Below are positions 25,271-38,317 of a stretch of 64,000 bases of DNA, one piece after another; within the stretch, counting starts at the first letter, position 1, and the number at the start of each line of letters is the position of its first letter. The notes beneath the pieces were generated by a model. That model saw only the letters and a list, made by a program, of their open reading frames with translations. It searched no databases and was not told the DNA's origin. Location: positions 289,918 through 353,917 of the forward strand of contig JAREIK010002459.1 in NCBI GenBank assembly GCA_029783825.1. The letters are read 5' to 3'. This DNA is from Sapria himalayana. Lineage: Eukaryota; Streptophyta; Magnoliopsida; Malpighiales; Rafflesiaceae. A program made the position numbers and the translations under genes.

Positions 25271-25733
25271 GTATTCATTTTTATGAATTTAATATATTTT
25301 TATGAATATAAAATTAAATAAATTTGTAGGCAAAAAATTCATATTATTTGATATAATTTATAATTTATAATTTATAAAAATCCTAACATAACTTAAAGAT
25401 AGAAGAGATTATAAAAATAGATATATTTATTATTTTAATAAGAACGGAATATAAAAAGATAATATTAAAGATTTTACTCAAATGTTTAATTCTAATAAAT
25501 TTAAGTAGGGGCAAAAATAAAACTTGAATTCAAATCAATGTAGGGTCAGCGTGATAGTGCTTTTCAAAAATGTTTATAGGGCTAAAAATAATTTAAGTGT
25601 TTTTAGGACAAAAAAATATCATTAGTAATATTTTCAAAACTCATTTAAAACCCTAAAAAAACATTTGAAGTTTTATTTTAATAAGCATCTCGAGAATTTT
25701 TTTTTATGCATCATCAAAAGTTTTTGGATATAA
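24960..25733. other. AT-rich CACTA-1 right-half sequence
   Basis: A short TCTCTAGCTAATTAGCATGG subterminal-like motif at about 25010 is followed by AT-rich sequence with a (TA)n tract at about 25238-25268. It resembles the 53700-53900 region of CACTA-3. No gene is seen. Confidence 0.55.
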
Positions 25734-26200
25734 TATAGGTGTCAAATGGGCGAGCCACCCGGACCCGGCCCAGACACACGTTGCAGTGTCATGCATGGGC
25801 CCATGTCGGGAGGACCCTCGGCTTGAATCATTCCATGCCGTGCCAAGGAATTTTAGCCCATGTGTCATGCCAAGCCTGGCATGGGTGCCTAGAATTTGGG
25901 AATGGCAGGGGGGACAACCCAGTGACGCACAATGGGCAATGGCTCAACATGCCCTGATGGGCAACCGTGACGTGGATTTCACCCCCTCAATCCATAATTT
26001 TTTTTAAAAGACTCACCCCAAGTCGAACCGACCCGACCCGACCAACCCTATTCGAACCATTCAAACCTAGGCAGATTCTAATCCACGGGCCACGTCTGGC
26101 CTAAACCACCATGTCAGGCATGCCGTGACAAGCAAATAAAGCTAGCCCTAGGGGCCTGAAAAAAAAACACAAGGCCTGCCCAACCCTTTTGACACCTCTA
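25734..26200. mobile_element. GC-rich MITE-like element with AGGTGTCAAA termini
   Basis: The left edge reads TATAGGTGTCAAATGGGC and the right edge, inverted, TAGAGGTGTCAAAAGGGTTGGGC. This gives an imperfect terminal inverted repeat of about 13-18 bp around a 459-467 bp body. The interior is far more GC-rich than the flanks, with GACCCGACCCGACC and CCATGTCGG words. Short GC-rich elements with GGTGTCAAA...TTTGACACC ends are widespread in plants. I cannot assign a superfamily and see no clear target duplication. Two overlapping open frames (25739-25957, 25786-26007) look like composition artefacts. Confidence 0.75.
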
Positions 26201-26997
26201 AAATGTAATTAAAATATCTATTTATTTATACTTAAATATCAATTTATTTTATTTAAAATATTGGAAAAATATGAATTTTTTTTAAAATTCAAATAATTTA
26301 AATTTTTTTTAAAATATTTTTTTAAAGATTCCTATAATCATAAAAGTAATTATTTTAAATTTTATAAATATAATATTTAGTTGTTTATTCATTAATTCAC
26401 ATTTTTTGTCAATATTTTTTATCATACAAATAGTTATATTTGGTTTTTATAAATACAAATGTTTACGTATGTTCATTTATTAATTCAAATATTTTAAAAA
26501 ATGGTTATAATTATTGAATTAATTATTTAATGTAGTTATTAATAAGTATATTTATATAACATAATTAAATAATTCAGATAATATTTTGTAAAATTTTTTA
26601 AAATTTTTAAAATAAAAATATTTATTTTAGTTTTTATTAATATAAATTTTTATTCATATTTAAATATTTTTTTAATTTTTTATTTATAATGTCTTATTTT
26701 TATAATTATATAAGAGAAGGTGTCTTTCAAAGATTCCTCATCCATTAACCATGACAGACCTTTAATATACAAAATTACATCAAATATTAAAACAAATAAT
26801 ATATATAAAAATAATTCAGTATAGATTAATGACAAAAATTAATCTTGAGCTAAATAAATTAGGGAAGAATCCCTAGCAAAATGGATATATTTTTTGATAA
26901 TTATAATTTAATGACTATTCGCTTGCTATTAATATATAATTATAAAAGATATTTTAGATACCTAATTAGCTAGTGATTTTTTAAAACTAATAAGATT
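26201..26997. other. CACTA-1 right part, ending at a truncation junction
   Basis: The order of words is the same as in CACTA-3 at 54170-54790: TTTATAATTATATAAGAG, a CCATTAACCATGA-like segment, TTTAATATA, then ATTAATC...AGCTAAAT...GGGAAGAATCCCTAGC and AATTAGCTAG. After TTGGGG at about 26997, TCTA array sequence begins with no CACTA terminus. The missing end corresponds to about 600-650 bp of CACTA-3. Confidence 0.7.
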
Positions 26998-28379
26998 GGG
27001 GTCTATTAATCGATCTTTCAATATGTCTATTTATGTGCCTATCTATGCATCTATCTATGTGTCTAACAATGTGAATTTCTATTTATCTATCAAACTATCT
27101 ATTTTTATATCTATCTATTTATCTATATGTCAATCTAATTATTTATCGATCTATGTATCTATTTGTCTATTTATTTGTGTATCGATCTGTATATCTTTCT
27201 GTCCATCTCTCTATCTATCTAATTATGTATCAATCAATCAATCAATCTGTCTATCTATCAATTTATCAATCTGTATATCTATCTATCCGTTAATCTATCT
27301 ATCTATCTATTTATCTATCTATCTACTTGTATATTAATCTTTCTATCTATAAGTCTATCAATATATCAATCAATGTGTCTATCTATCTATCTATTTGTCT
27401 ATCTATATATCTATTTATCTATCTATCTATTTGTCTATCTATATATCTATCTATCTATTTATCTATTAGTTTATCTATCTGTATATCTATCTATGTATCT
27501 ACTTGTCCATCTATTTGTCTATCTATTTATAAATTAATCTATCTATCTATATGTCTAACTAACTGTCTGTCTGTCTAATATTTATATGTTAGTCTTTTTA
27601 CCTGTCTATATGTCGGTCTATCTATCTATCTATGTATATGTCTGTCTGTCTATTTATCTATCTATATAACTATATATATATATATATATATATATCTGTT
27701 TATCTATCTAAATATCTTACTGTTTATCTATTTATCTATCTTTATGTCTATCTGTCTATCTATATATTTGTTTATCTATCTATCTATCTATTTGTCTATT
27801 AATATCTTTATTTATTAGTCTATCTATATGAATATCTATCTGTCTGTCTATGAATCTATCTATCTATCTATATATCTATCTACCTACGTATCTATCTATT
27901 TATCTGTCTGTCTATCTATCTATCTATTTATCTGACTATATTTCTATCTATCTATCAGTGTATGTATTTGCCCATCTAACTGTCTATCTAAATATATTTC
28001 TATTTGTTTTTCTATTTGACTTTTTATTTGTCTATCTATCTGTATGTCCATCGATCCATCTATCCTTATTTCTATCTATCTAATAATCTATTTATCTATC
28101 TATCTATATATATATATATATATATCTATCTATCTATTAGGCAGACAATCTATCTATCTATCTTTATATTAATCAATCAATCAATCTGTCTATCATTCTT
28201 TCTATCAATTTATCTATGTTTCTATCTATCTATATTTTCTATTGGTCAATCTATTTGTATATCTATTTGTCTATATATATATATATATGTGAAACTATGT
28301 CTATATATTAGTCTATCTTTTTATCTATCAATCTATCTATTAATATCTCTATCTATGAGCCTAATAATCTAAATATCTA

Positions 28380-28475
28380 TTTGTCTATCTATATATCTAT
28401 TTATATATCTATCTATCTATATATCTATCTATCTATATATCTATCTATCTATATATCTATCTATCTATCTATATA
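28380..28475 (+). repeat. Homogenised 14-bp repeat ATATCTATCTATCT
   Basis: Several near-identical 14-bp units in a row stand out from the irregular flanks. They represent a locally homogenised higher-order unit, probably from slippage or unequal exchange. Confidence 0.85.
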
Positions 28476-30529
28476 TCTATCTATCTTTCTTTCAATCTAT
28501 CTATCTATATATCTAAATATCTATCTATATGTCTGCCTATCAATCTGTCTATCAATCAATATATCAGCCATTCTATATGTCTATATTTTAATTTCCTTAT
28601 ATATCTATATATCTACATATTTGTCTATATATCTATCTATCTAACTGGCTATCTTTCTTTCTTTTTATTTATCTAACTATCTATCTATCTATATGTTTGT
28701 CTATTTATCTGTCAATTTATCTTTTTATCAATCTATGTATCTATCTGGCTGACTTTGTGTCTATTTGTCTATTTATCTATCTATCTATCTATTTGTCTAA
28801 CTGTCTATCTGTCTATTTGTTTGTTTATCTATCTGCCTGCTTGTCATGCTACCTCATTACTTGAATGCTTGCCTATTTAAATATCTATATATCTATCTAT
28901 AAATGTATCTATATATCTATCTTTCTATCTGTCTATCTATCTTTTGTCTACCTATTTATCTATTTAACTATCTGCCTCTCTATCAATCTATCTATCTATT
29001 TGTCTATCTATATATCTTTCTATTTGTTTATCTATTTCTCTACCTATTTGTTTATCTTTCTATCTATCTACTTGTTTATCTATATATCTATCTATCTATC
29101 TATCTGTATATATGTCTGTCTATATATTTTTCAATCCATCGATCTGTCTTTCTTTCTATCTATCTATCTATCTCACTATATATATATATATCTTACTATA
29201 TATTTATATATATGTCTATCTATATGTCTATCTATATGTCTATCTACTTTTCTATCTATATGTCTATTTATCTATCTATTTTTTTCTTTATCTGTATATC
29301 TATATTTCTATCTATCAATATATCTATCTTTCCATCTATGTATCTATCAAATAATTTGTTGATATATCTATCTATCTATCTATATGTATTTCTATCTATC
29401 TATTTAATTATATATCTATCTATCTATCTTCCTAATAATCAATCAATCTATCTCTTCATTAATCTTTCAATCAATCTATCTATCAATCTATATATCAATC
29501 TATCTTTCAATCATTATATCTATTTATCTATCTATATATCTATATATCAATCTATATTTAAATCTATCTATTTAACCATTAATGTTTTTGTATTTTTATT
29601 TGTCTATCTATTTACCTATCTATCTATCTATCTATCTGTTAATCTATATGTCTTGCTATCTATCTCTCAATTCATCTATCTATCTACCTTCCTACCTAAT
29701 TATCTTTCCATCTATTTATCTCTATATCCAATTTTCTATCTATCTATCTATCTATATGTTTATCTTTCTATCTTTCTATTTGTCAATATTTCTATCAATA
29801 TATCAGTTTATCTATCTATCTGTCTGTATATCTATCTGTCTATCTATATATTTATCTATCTGTCTACCAATCTGTCTATAAATCTGCCTATAAATCTGTC
29901 TATTTGTCTATCTATCTATTTATCTATCTATCTTTCTATTTGTCTATATATCTATCTATATGTTTATTTATTTCTTAATCCTTCTATCAATATTTCGGTC
30001 TATATATCTATCTATATTTCACTCTCTATTTCCCTATCTATTTGATTATTTATCTATCTATTTATGTGTCAATCTATTTGACTTTCAATTTTTCTATCTA
30101 CCATCTATCTATGTATCTATCTATCTGTCTGTATATCTATCTATATATCTATTTATCTATCTATCTGTCTATCTATCTATCTATCTATATTTATATATAA
30201 CTATCTATCTATATATTTTTATATCTGTCTATCTATTTATCTTTCTTTCTGTGTATCAATTATCTATCTATTTTGCTATCATTGTGTATATCAATCAGTC
30301 TATCAATATATTTAAAAATCAATAAATCAATCAATCTATCTATATATTTATCTATGTTTTTGTCAATCAATTTTTCTATAAATCAATCTAGCAATCTATC
30401 TATATATCTATCTATTTATGTATTTATCTATCTATTTTTTGGCATATTTACCTGTCTATCATTGTGTATATCTATCTAGTTGTCTTTCTTTGTGTCAATC
30501 TATCCATCACTATTTCTAATAGTCTATCA

Positions 30530-30531
<2 letters not shown>

Positions 30532-30583
<52 letters not shown>
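30532..30583. repeat. (TA)n microsatellite in array segment 2
   Basis: About 26 uninterrupted TA units. A second tract of about 40 bases lies at 30784-30823. Confidence 0.93.
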
Positions 30584-30585
<2 letters not shown>

Positions 30586-30778
30586 TACTATCTATCTATC
30601 TATATATTTGTCTATCTATCTATCTATATATCTATCTATCTTTCTGTCTGTCTATCTATCTATGTATCTATATGTCTATCTATCTATCTATCTATCTATC
30701 TATTTATAAATCTATCTGTCTATTTATCTATCTATATCTGTATAACTTTCTATCTATCTATTTATTTATCTAACTAAT

Positions 30779-30825
<47 letters not shown>

Positions 30826-32011
30826 ATCTATCTTTTTATTTATCTATTTATCTATCTATCTTTATTTCTATCTATCAAACTATCTATCTATATTTTATCT
30901 ATATGTATATCAATTTGTTTATCTATCTATTATCTATTTATTTGTCTATCTATCTATCTTTCAATCCATCTAACTATCTGTCTATCAATCAATCTATATA
31001 TCTATTTATCTGACTTTCTATAATTAGTCTATATATATATCTATCTATCTAACAATTAATCTCTTGATCTATCTATCTATTTATCTATCTACCTATCTAT
31101 ATATTTATCTGTCTACCTATCTATCTATCTCTTTATCTGTCTATCAATCATTCAATCTATCTTTCTATCAATCTGCCTATCAATCTATCTATCAATAAAT
31201 CTATCTATTTGTCTATCATTATTTTCATTAGTCATTGTATGTATCTTTTTATCTATCTGTCTATAAATCTATATATCAATATATCTATCTATTTCTCTAT
31301 ATATCTATCTAATAATTTTTCGATCTATTTTTCTAATAATCTACATTTCTATATATCTAACTATCTATATATAAATTTCTATCTATTTAACTAGTTGTTT
31401 ATCTATCTTTCGATTAATCTTTCTATTTAGCTGTCTATAAATTTGTGTGTCAATTTGTCTATCAATATGTGTATCAACTTGAAAATCAATCAAACCTATC
31501 AAACTATCAATCAATCTTTCTATAAATCTAAAAATCAATTTGTCTATCAATGTTTTTATAAATCTATCTATCTATCTATATGTCTATCTATCTGTCTATT
31601 TATCTCTCTTTTAGTTTAAATATCTATTTATCTAACTATCTCTCTATATGTATATCTATCTATCTATCTACTTGTATATCTATCTTTCGTTTTATCTGGT
31701 TATCTATCTATATTTCTATTTATCTATTTATCTATTTATCTATATGTCTATCTATTAGTTTATCTTTCCTTTAATATATCTGTCTATCTATCAATCTATC
31801 TAACTATTTATCTGTCTATCTATATATCTATCTTTCTATTTATATATCTATCTCTCTATCTATTTATATTTGTATCTATCTATCATTATATATGCCTATC
31901 TATTTTTCTATTTATTTGTCTATATATCTATATATCTATTTATCTATTTATCTAATAATTTATCAATCTATTTGTCTATCAATCTATCTATCAGTCTATC
32001 TTTCTGTTTTT

Positions 32012-33010
32012 CTATGAATCAAAAAATCTATCTATCTTTAAATCAGTCTATCAATATGTCTACAATCTATCTTACAAACCATCTATCAATCTTTCCTTCA
32101 ATCTTTCTATCTCTCTATATATCAATTTATTTATCAATCTTTATAACAATCTCTCTATTTATATTCTTTTGCATTTTTCATTCTATCTACCTATATAATT
32201 GTCTATTTATCTATCTATCTATATATCTGAATAACTATTGATCTATCTATCTAACTAGCTATCTATCTTTTTTATCTATCTATATATCTATTTGTCTAAT
32301 CTATTTATCTAGCTATATATCTATATATATACTATCTATCTGTCTATCTATCTATCTATTTGTCTATCAATTTTTTATCTACATATCTATCTATTTGTCT
32401 ATCTATCAATATATCTATCGAATTTCCTATCTATAAGTCTATCTATCTATCTATCTATCTATTATATCAATTTATCTATCTATTTATTTTTCTCACTATC
32501 TGTCAATATATTTATCAGTCTATATGTCTATCTATCTGTTTATCTATCTATCTATCTATTTGTTTATCAATTTATCTAAATGTATATTAATATGTATATC
32601 TATTAATCTATATTTCTATCAATCTATTTGTCAATCTATATGTCTATCTCTATATATATCTATCTATCAATCAATTAAAGTTTCTTCTATATATTTGTGT
32701 ATCTCTCTATATATCTATATATTTGTCTATTTATCTGTCTATCTATTTGTCTATCTATTTGTTTATTTATATATCTATCTATCTATCACTCTCTCTCTCT
32801 CTCTCTTTCTATCTATTTATTTATATATATGTTTATCTATTTGAGTATCTATATGTTTATGTATCCATTTATCTAATTGTATAATAATATGTAAATCTAT
32901 TTGCCTATCTATCTATCTGTCTATCTATCTATGAATCAAACAATCTATCTATCTTACAATCAATGTATCAATATGTCTATAAATCTATGTTTCAATCTAT
33001 CTATCAATCT
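32012..33010 (+). repeat. Pair of diverged segmental copies, 917 bp apart, inside the array
   Basis: The word series CTATGAATCAAA, AATCTATCTATC, TCAATATGTCTA and CAATCTTTC.TTCAATCTTTC occurs in the same order from 32012 and again from 32929. It demonstrates a long-range duplication within the array. Boundaries are not sharp. Confidence 0.65.
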
Positions 33011-33117
33011 TTCTTTCAATCTTTCTATCTATCTTTCTATCTATTTGTTTATCAATCTATCTATTTATATCTCTATGTATTTTTATTTTCATGTGCCAAT
33101 ATATTTGTCTATCTATT

Positions 33118-33141
33118 AATTTTCTATGTGCATAGAAAATT
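33118..33141. repeat. Short perfect palindrome inside the array
   Basis: AATTTTCTATG and its exact complement flank a 2-base TG centre. It is one of the few places where array-type sequence appears inverted on the plus strand. Confidence 0.85.
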
Positions 33142-34120
33142 GAGATATCAATTTATATATCTATCTATATATTTATCTTTTTATTTATCTATATTTTGAT
33201 TTGTATATATATCTATTTCTTTATCTATCTTTCTTAATATTTATCTATCTACCTATCTGTCTATCTATCTATATATATATATATCTTTCTATCAATATAT
33301 CTATCTATTTATCTATCTATCCATTTCTTTATCTATCTATCTATCTATTAATCTGTCAATCAAAATGCCTATTTGTATGTCTATCTATCTATCTATCTAT
33401 ATATCTATATATCTATCTGTCAATCTATATATCTATTATATATATTTATCAATCAATCTATCTATTTTTTTATCTATGTCTATATATCTGTTTGTTTATA
33501 TGTATATTTATTTATCTACCTATGTATCTATCTATTTATTAGTCTATATATTTGTTTGTCTATCTTTTTATATGTATATTAATATGTATATTAATATGTT
33601 TATCTATCTATCGATAAATCCATATTTTTATATATCTATATGCAAATCTATTTGTTTATATATGTCTATCTATATACCTATCTTTCTATCTGTCTATCTA
33701 TCTGTCAATTTATCTATCTTTCAAACTATTTGTGTATCAATCAATCTATCTATCTATCTATCTTACTATTTGTCTCTCTATCTGTCTATCTATCTATCTT
33801 TCTTTCTTTCTATCAATCTACATATCTATAAGTCTATAAAATTATTTATCAATCAATCTATCAATCTCTCTATCCAAATGTCTATCTATCTATCTCCCAA
33901 TAATTCTTTCTATCAATAAATCTATCTATCTCTCTATATATCTATTTATCTATCTTTCTTTCTTTCTTTGTGTAAATTTGTTTGCCAATCTAATTGTCTG
34001 TCTGTATATCTATCAGTCAATATTTTTGTCTGTCTATCTTTGTGTCAATTTTTTATCTTACAATCTATCATTCTATCTATCTATTTGACTATAAATCTTT
34101 GTATCTATCAATCTATCTAT

Positions 34121-34256
34121 CTTTATGTCTATCTCTCTATGTATCTATATATTTGTCTATCAATCAATTTATCTATCTGTCTATCTATCTATCTATCTAT
34201 CTTTATGTCTATCTCTCTATGTATCTATATATTTCTCTATCAATCAATTTATCTAT
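34121..34256 (+). repeat. 80-bp tandem duplication in the array
   Basis: Bases 34121-34176 recur at 34201-34256 with a single G to C difference, giving an 80-bp period. This is far less diverged than average neighbouring units, so it is a recent unequal-exchange or replication product. Confidence 0.9.
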
Positions 34257-35349
34257 ATATCTGTCTATGTATATATCTATCTATCTATATGTCTATCTTT
34301 CTATCTATATGTTGGTCTGTCTAGGTATCATTCTCTTTATATGTCTATCTATCTATCTATATAACTCTCAATCAATCAATCAATCAATCTATCTATCTAT
34401 ATATCTCTTAATATATCTATATATCTATATATCTATCTATCTATATATATTTCTTATATATATATATCTATCTAACTATCTATCTTTCTTTCTTTCTATC
34501 AACCAATCTATCTATTTATCTATATATCAATATATCTTTTAATCTATCTATCAATATTTCTCAAATTCTATCTATCTATCTATTTTTCTATATGTCTATC
34601 TTTCTGACTTTCTATATGGTATATCTATTTGTCTATCTATCTTTCTATCTGTCTATGTATATATCTATTTGTCTATCAATCTGTCTAACTATCTCTCAAT
34701 CAAACTATCCATCTATTTATCTATCTATAAATCTATTTATTTATCTATTTATCTTTATATCAATCAATCTATCTAAATATCTATCAATTTGTCTATTCGT
34801 CTATCGATCAATCTATTTTTCAATCTAACTAACCCTTTGTCTATTAATCAGTCAATCAATCAATCAATCAATCTATCTATATATCTTTATTTCTTTCTGT
34901 TTGTCTATCAATCTATTTATTTATTTGTCTATTAGTGTAAGTATTTGTTAGTATTTCATTTTTTCTATCTATTTGTCTATCTATCTATCTATTATATGTC
35001 TGTTTATCTGTCTATTTATTTATGTATAAATCTATCTATCTATCTATGTATATATATATTTATTATTCAATTTTTTATCTGTATATTTTTCTATCTATCT
35101 ATCTATATATGTATCTATCTATCTAGATGTTGACGTATCTATCTGTTAATAAAAATTCAATCTGTTGTCTAAATTTCTATCATTATATTTATCTATATAT
35201 CAATCTATCATTATTTTAGTCAATCAATCTATCTTTATATAAATATGTCTATTAATATGTATATCATTTAGTATTTCAATATATCTATAATATTTCTATC
35301 AATCTTTCTATATATCTATCTATCTATTTTTGTATCAATTTATCTATCG

Positions 35350-35381
<32 letters not shown>

Positions 35382-36845
35382 TTGTCTTTTTATTTATGTA
35401 TCTATTTATCTATCTATCTATCTATTTTTCTATATATCTATCTATATAATAATGTTTCTATCTATCTATCTATCTGTTTATCTAATTGTCTATCTTTCTA
35501 TCTATTTATTTGTCTTTCTATTTGTCTATCTATTTTTCTATCCATCTATCTATTTGTCTATCTTTCTATTTAACTATCTATCTCTTATTCTATCAAACAA
35601 TATATCTATCATTCTACCTATCAATTTTTCTAGCAATCTTTCTATAAACCTAGCTATCTAACTATCTATCTATATGTCTATCAATATGTCTATCTCTCTA
35701 TTATCATTATATATATCTATCTATGTCCCTATCTAACTATTTGTCTATCTATCTCTCTATCTATTTATCTACTTGTCTATCTATCTCTCTATCTGTCTAA
35801 CTATCTATCTATCTTTCTATCTGTCTAACTATCTATCTCTCTATATTTCTATCAATCAATCAATCTATATGTCTATTTATTTGTCTATCTATATATCTAT
35901 TTATTTATTTATCTATCTGTCTATCTATCTATCTATCTATTAGTATATATACTTGGTATCTATCTATCTATCAAGCTAACTATCTATCTACCTTTCTATA
36001 TATCTTTGTATCTATATATCTATATATATGTATATCGATCTATCTATCTGTATATCTATCTATCTGTATATCTATCTATCTATTTACTATCTAAGTATCG
36101 ATTTATTTGTCTGTCTATCTAACTATATATCTATTTGATTATCTATTTATCTATCTATCTAATTATTTATCTTTCTATATATCTATTTGTCTATCTATCT
36201 ATCTATCTATAAACCTCTTTATCTATCTATCTCTCTATCTATTTGTCTATCTATTTATTAATTTTTTATCTAAATTTTTATTTATATATCGATCTATCTA
36301 TCTATATATCTATTTGTCAATCTAACTGTCTATTTTATCTTTCTATATATCTGTCTATATATTTTTATAAATATCTATCTTTATATCTCTCTATCTTTAT
36401 GTTTATCTATCTGTCTAGCTATTTATCTATATATCTATCTAGCTATTTATCTATCTATCTATCTGTCTATCTATCTGTTTGTCTATCTATCTATATGTAT
36501 AAAATCTATGTATCTTTCGATCTATTTATCATTGTATCAATCAATAATAATATATCTATCTATCTATATTTCTATCTATCTATTTGTCTATCTATCTGTC
36601 TATCTATATGTCTATCTACCCATCTATCTATCTATCTATCTATCTATATAGTTATCTTCTATCTAAATTTCTATCTATTAGTGTATCTATCTGCCTATCT
36701 ATCTATCTATTTATCTCTCTATCTATATTTCCAACAATTTATCTTATTATAAGTCTATCAAATTGATTTCAATCTGCCTATCAATCTATCTATCTAGGCA
36801 TCAATCATTGTATCAATTTTTTCTATATCTATCTAGTTATTTCTA

Positions 36846-36862
36846 TATCAATCAATCTATCT
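36846..36862. repeat. Left target-site duplication of the 7.4-kb LINE
   Basis: The 17-bp word TATCAATCAATCTATCT lies directly before the poly(T) and recurs directly after the LINE 5' end at 44244-44260. The flank is repetitive, but the placement at both exact edges supports a true duplication. Confidence 0.82.
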
Positions 36863-38317
36863 TTTTTTTTGTTTTAAAAAAGGCTTTTATCATTTATTAA
36901 AGAAAACATACCCCTCACTTGTAGGCGGAGGAAACCCTTTCCAACCTCAAAAAACTATTTATAAGACATTCCATTTACAGGGCAATTCCCTAGCCCGAAA
37001 TACAGAGAATTATCCTTATTTAAGATTAACTGTCGCGGAAGCCGCTCTCTTTGTGATTCTTCATTATTATATAACAATGAACAGCAGGTAGACTTTCCAC
37101 ACCAGCAGATATATTCATCTCAGCAGTGGGAGGACTCATGGCAGCAACAGAGTGCTCTCTACATGGGTATATGCACTGTGTAAATTTTTGTTCTCCCATG
37201 GCAACAACAGACTTCGCATATGGCAGCAACAGACAGCAACAGACTTTCCCCAGCTTCTTCTTTATTCTCCCATCATCCTAATTTTTGTTCAGGCAAGTTT
37301 TCCATGATATGTACTCCTTTATTTGATATTGTCTCTACATCTGTGTGGAGGTAGTTTTAGCAGCAGCACTAAAGGCTCTTTTCTTCAAGGCAGCAGTAGC
37401 AGCAGCACTGGAGGCTCTTTAGCAGCAGCAGCAACACTGGAGGCAGTTTTAGTCAGCATATGGGGTAGTGCTGCCCATGTGGTCAGGCCTCTATCTTTCC
37501 TCTTCCCCATGCGTCTGGCTCTTTTCTTCACAAGTTTCCAGCCGTCTTCCTTCCTCGTTTATACACTGCCGATCCTGTAACAAAACCAAAGAGAAAACAA
37601 AAAACGACCGTGCCTACCAGATCTTGACACCTTATTACCCTTATCCTTGATTAAACTTATACAACATAAGACTAAAGCTCCACAGAATTGTCGATTTCTC
37701 CTCTTTAACATTCTGCAAGGAAAAGATAGAATACATATTGTCCTACAAGGAAAGTCAAAGTACATCCTTTCTAAAGAGAATATCGAATTCTGCCGAAATG
37801 CAGAATTAGCACATATTTTGGATATGCAGAATTTCTAAATTACATACATATTATTTTGACACCCTTACATTTTAGCTATGCACTATTCTGCTGAAATGCA
37901 GAATTAACACATCCTACAATGGGATCTCCTTCATTTATACCCTATTATTCTTCTTAACATCCTGCAAAGGAAGTCAATATACATATTTTAAGATACTCAT
38001 TATTCTGCCGAAAAGCAGAGTTAAGACATTTATAATTCTTATCTGTATGCTTCTTTTTTTAAATTCAAAATTCTAAATTAAGATTTAAGTTTTATTTTTT
38101 TTTTAAATATGGGTCAATCTCCACCCTTCCATTCCATTTAATTGTGAGACAGAAATTTTCTGCAATGGTGAATTCCTGCACAATCCAGCAGAAAGATGAG
38201 ACTTTGTCATACCTTCGTGGTCTGTTTATTTGTTCTAATATAAGGAAAACCCATTTTATCTAAACATGCTATTCCCTTTAGTTTATTTGGCATGAATTTC
38301 TCATTATATTCTATATC
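36863..38317 (-). other. LINE 3' region with stem-loop repeats and CAG-rich tandem
   Basis: It holds three short hairpins of the form ATTCTGC-loop-GCAGAAT (about 37787-37806, 37883-37903, 38001-38020), the last with imperfect stems. These alternate with CTGCAAGGAAAGTCAA-like words (about 37709, 37739, 37958). Further left, GCAGCAGCACTGGAGGCTC-like units repeat at about 37350-37440, with CAGCAACAGAC repeats at about 37190-37245. Open frames here (for example 37026-37229 minus) resemble no known protein. Repeated stem-loops might serve in RNA recognition by the reverse transcriptase, which is inference only. Confidence 0.75.

Larger units (their letters stand above)
8710..26997. mobile_element. 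CACTA-1: En/Spm-type transposon, right end lost, hosting a nested CACTA element
   Basis: The left end begins CACTACAAAAAAATC directly at the array edge, followed by AGCTAGGGA-type subterminal motifs. The left subterminal DNA matches the left end of CACTA-3 and, inverted, the right end of CACTA-2, for example around the shared GTGCTCGTC word. The right part (about 25100-26997) matches CACTA-3 up to about 54790. The last 600-650 bp, including the terminal CACTA, are missing where array sequence resumes. Excluding the nested 8.56-kb CACTA-2, the element is about 9.7 kb. I see no intact transposase, only a possible tail near 9231-9503. It carries a UTP6-like exon, a perfect hairpin, an 18-bp minisatellite and a MITE-like element. 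Confidence 0.8.
26998..36862 (+). repeat. Degenerate TCTA array, segment 2
   Basis: It has the same composition and strand orientation as segment 1. It includes several pure (TA)n tracts and local duplications, and the longest open frame of the array (28903-30045, 380 codons, Ser/Ile/Tyr/Leu only). It ends at the poly(T) of the LINE. The first bases contain CGATCTTTCAATATG variants typical of the array, so the junction with CACTA-1 is abrupt. Confidence 0.97.

Noticed and set aside
25739..26007. Two overlapping 72-73 codon frames in GC-rich DNA
   Set aside because: They lie inside the MITE-like element and match no protein pattern; the length is expected from high GC.
28836..28880. Possible foreign island around GCTTGTCATGCTACCTCATTA
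   Set aside because: The words remain compatible with mutated TCTA-type units and no boundaries or insertion signs are visible.
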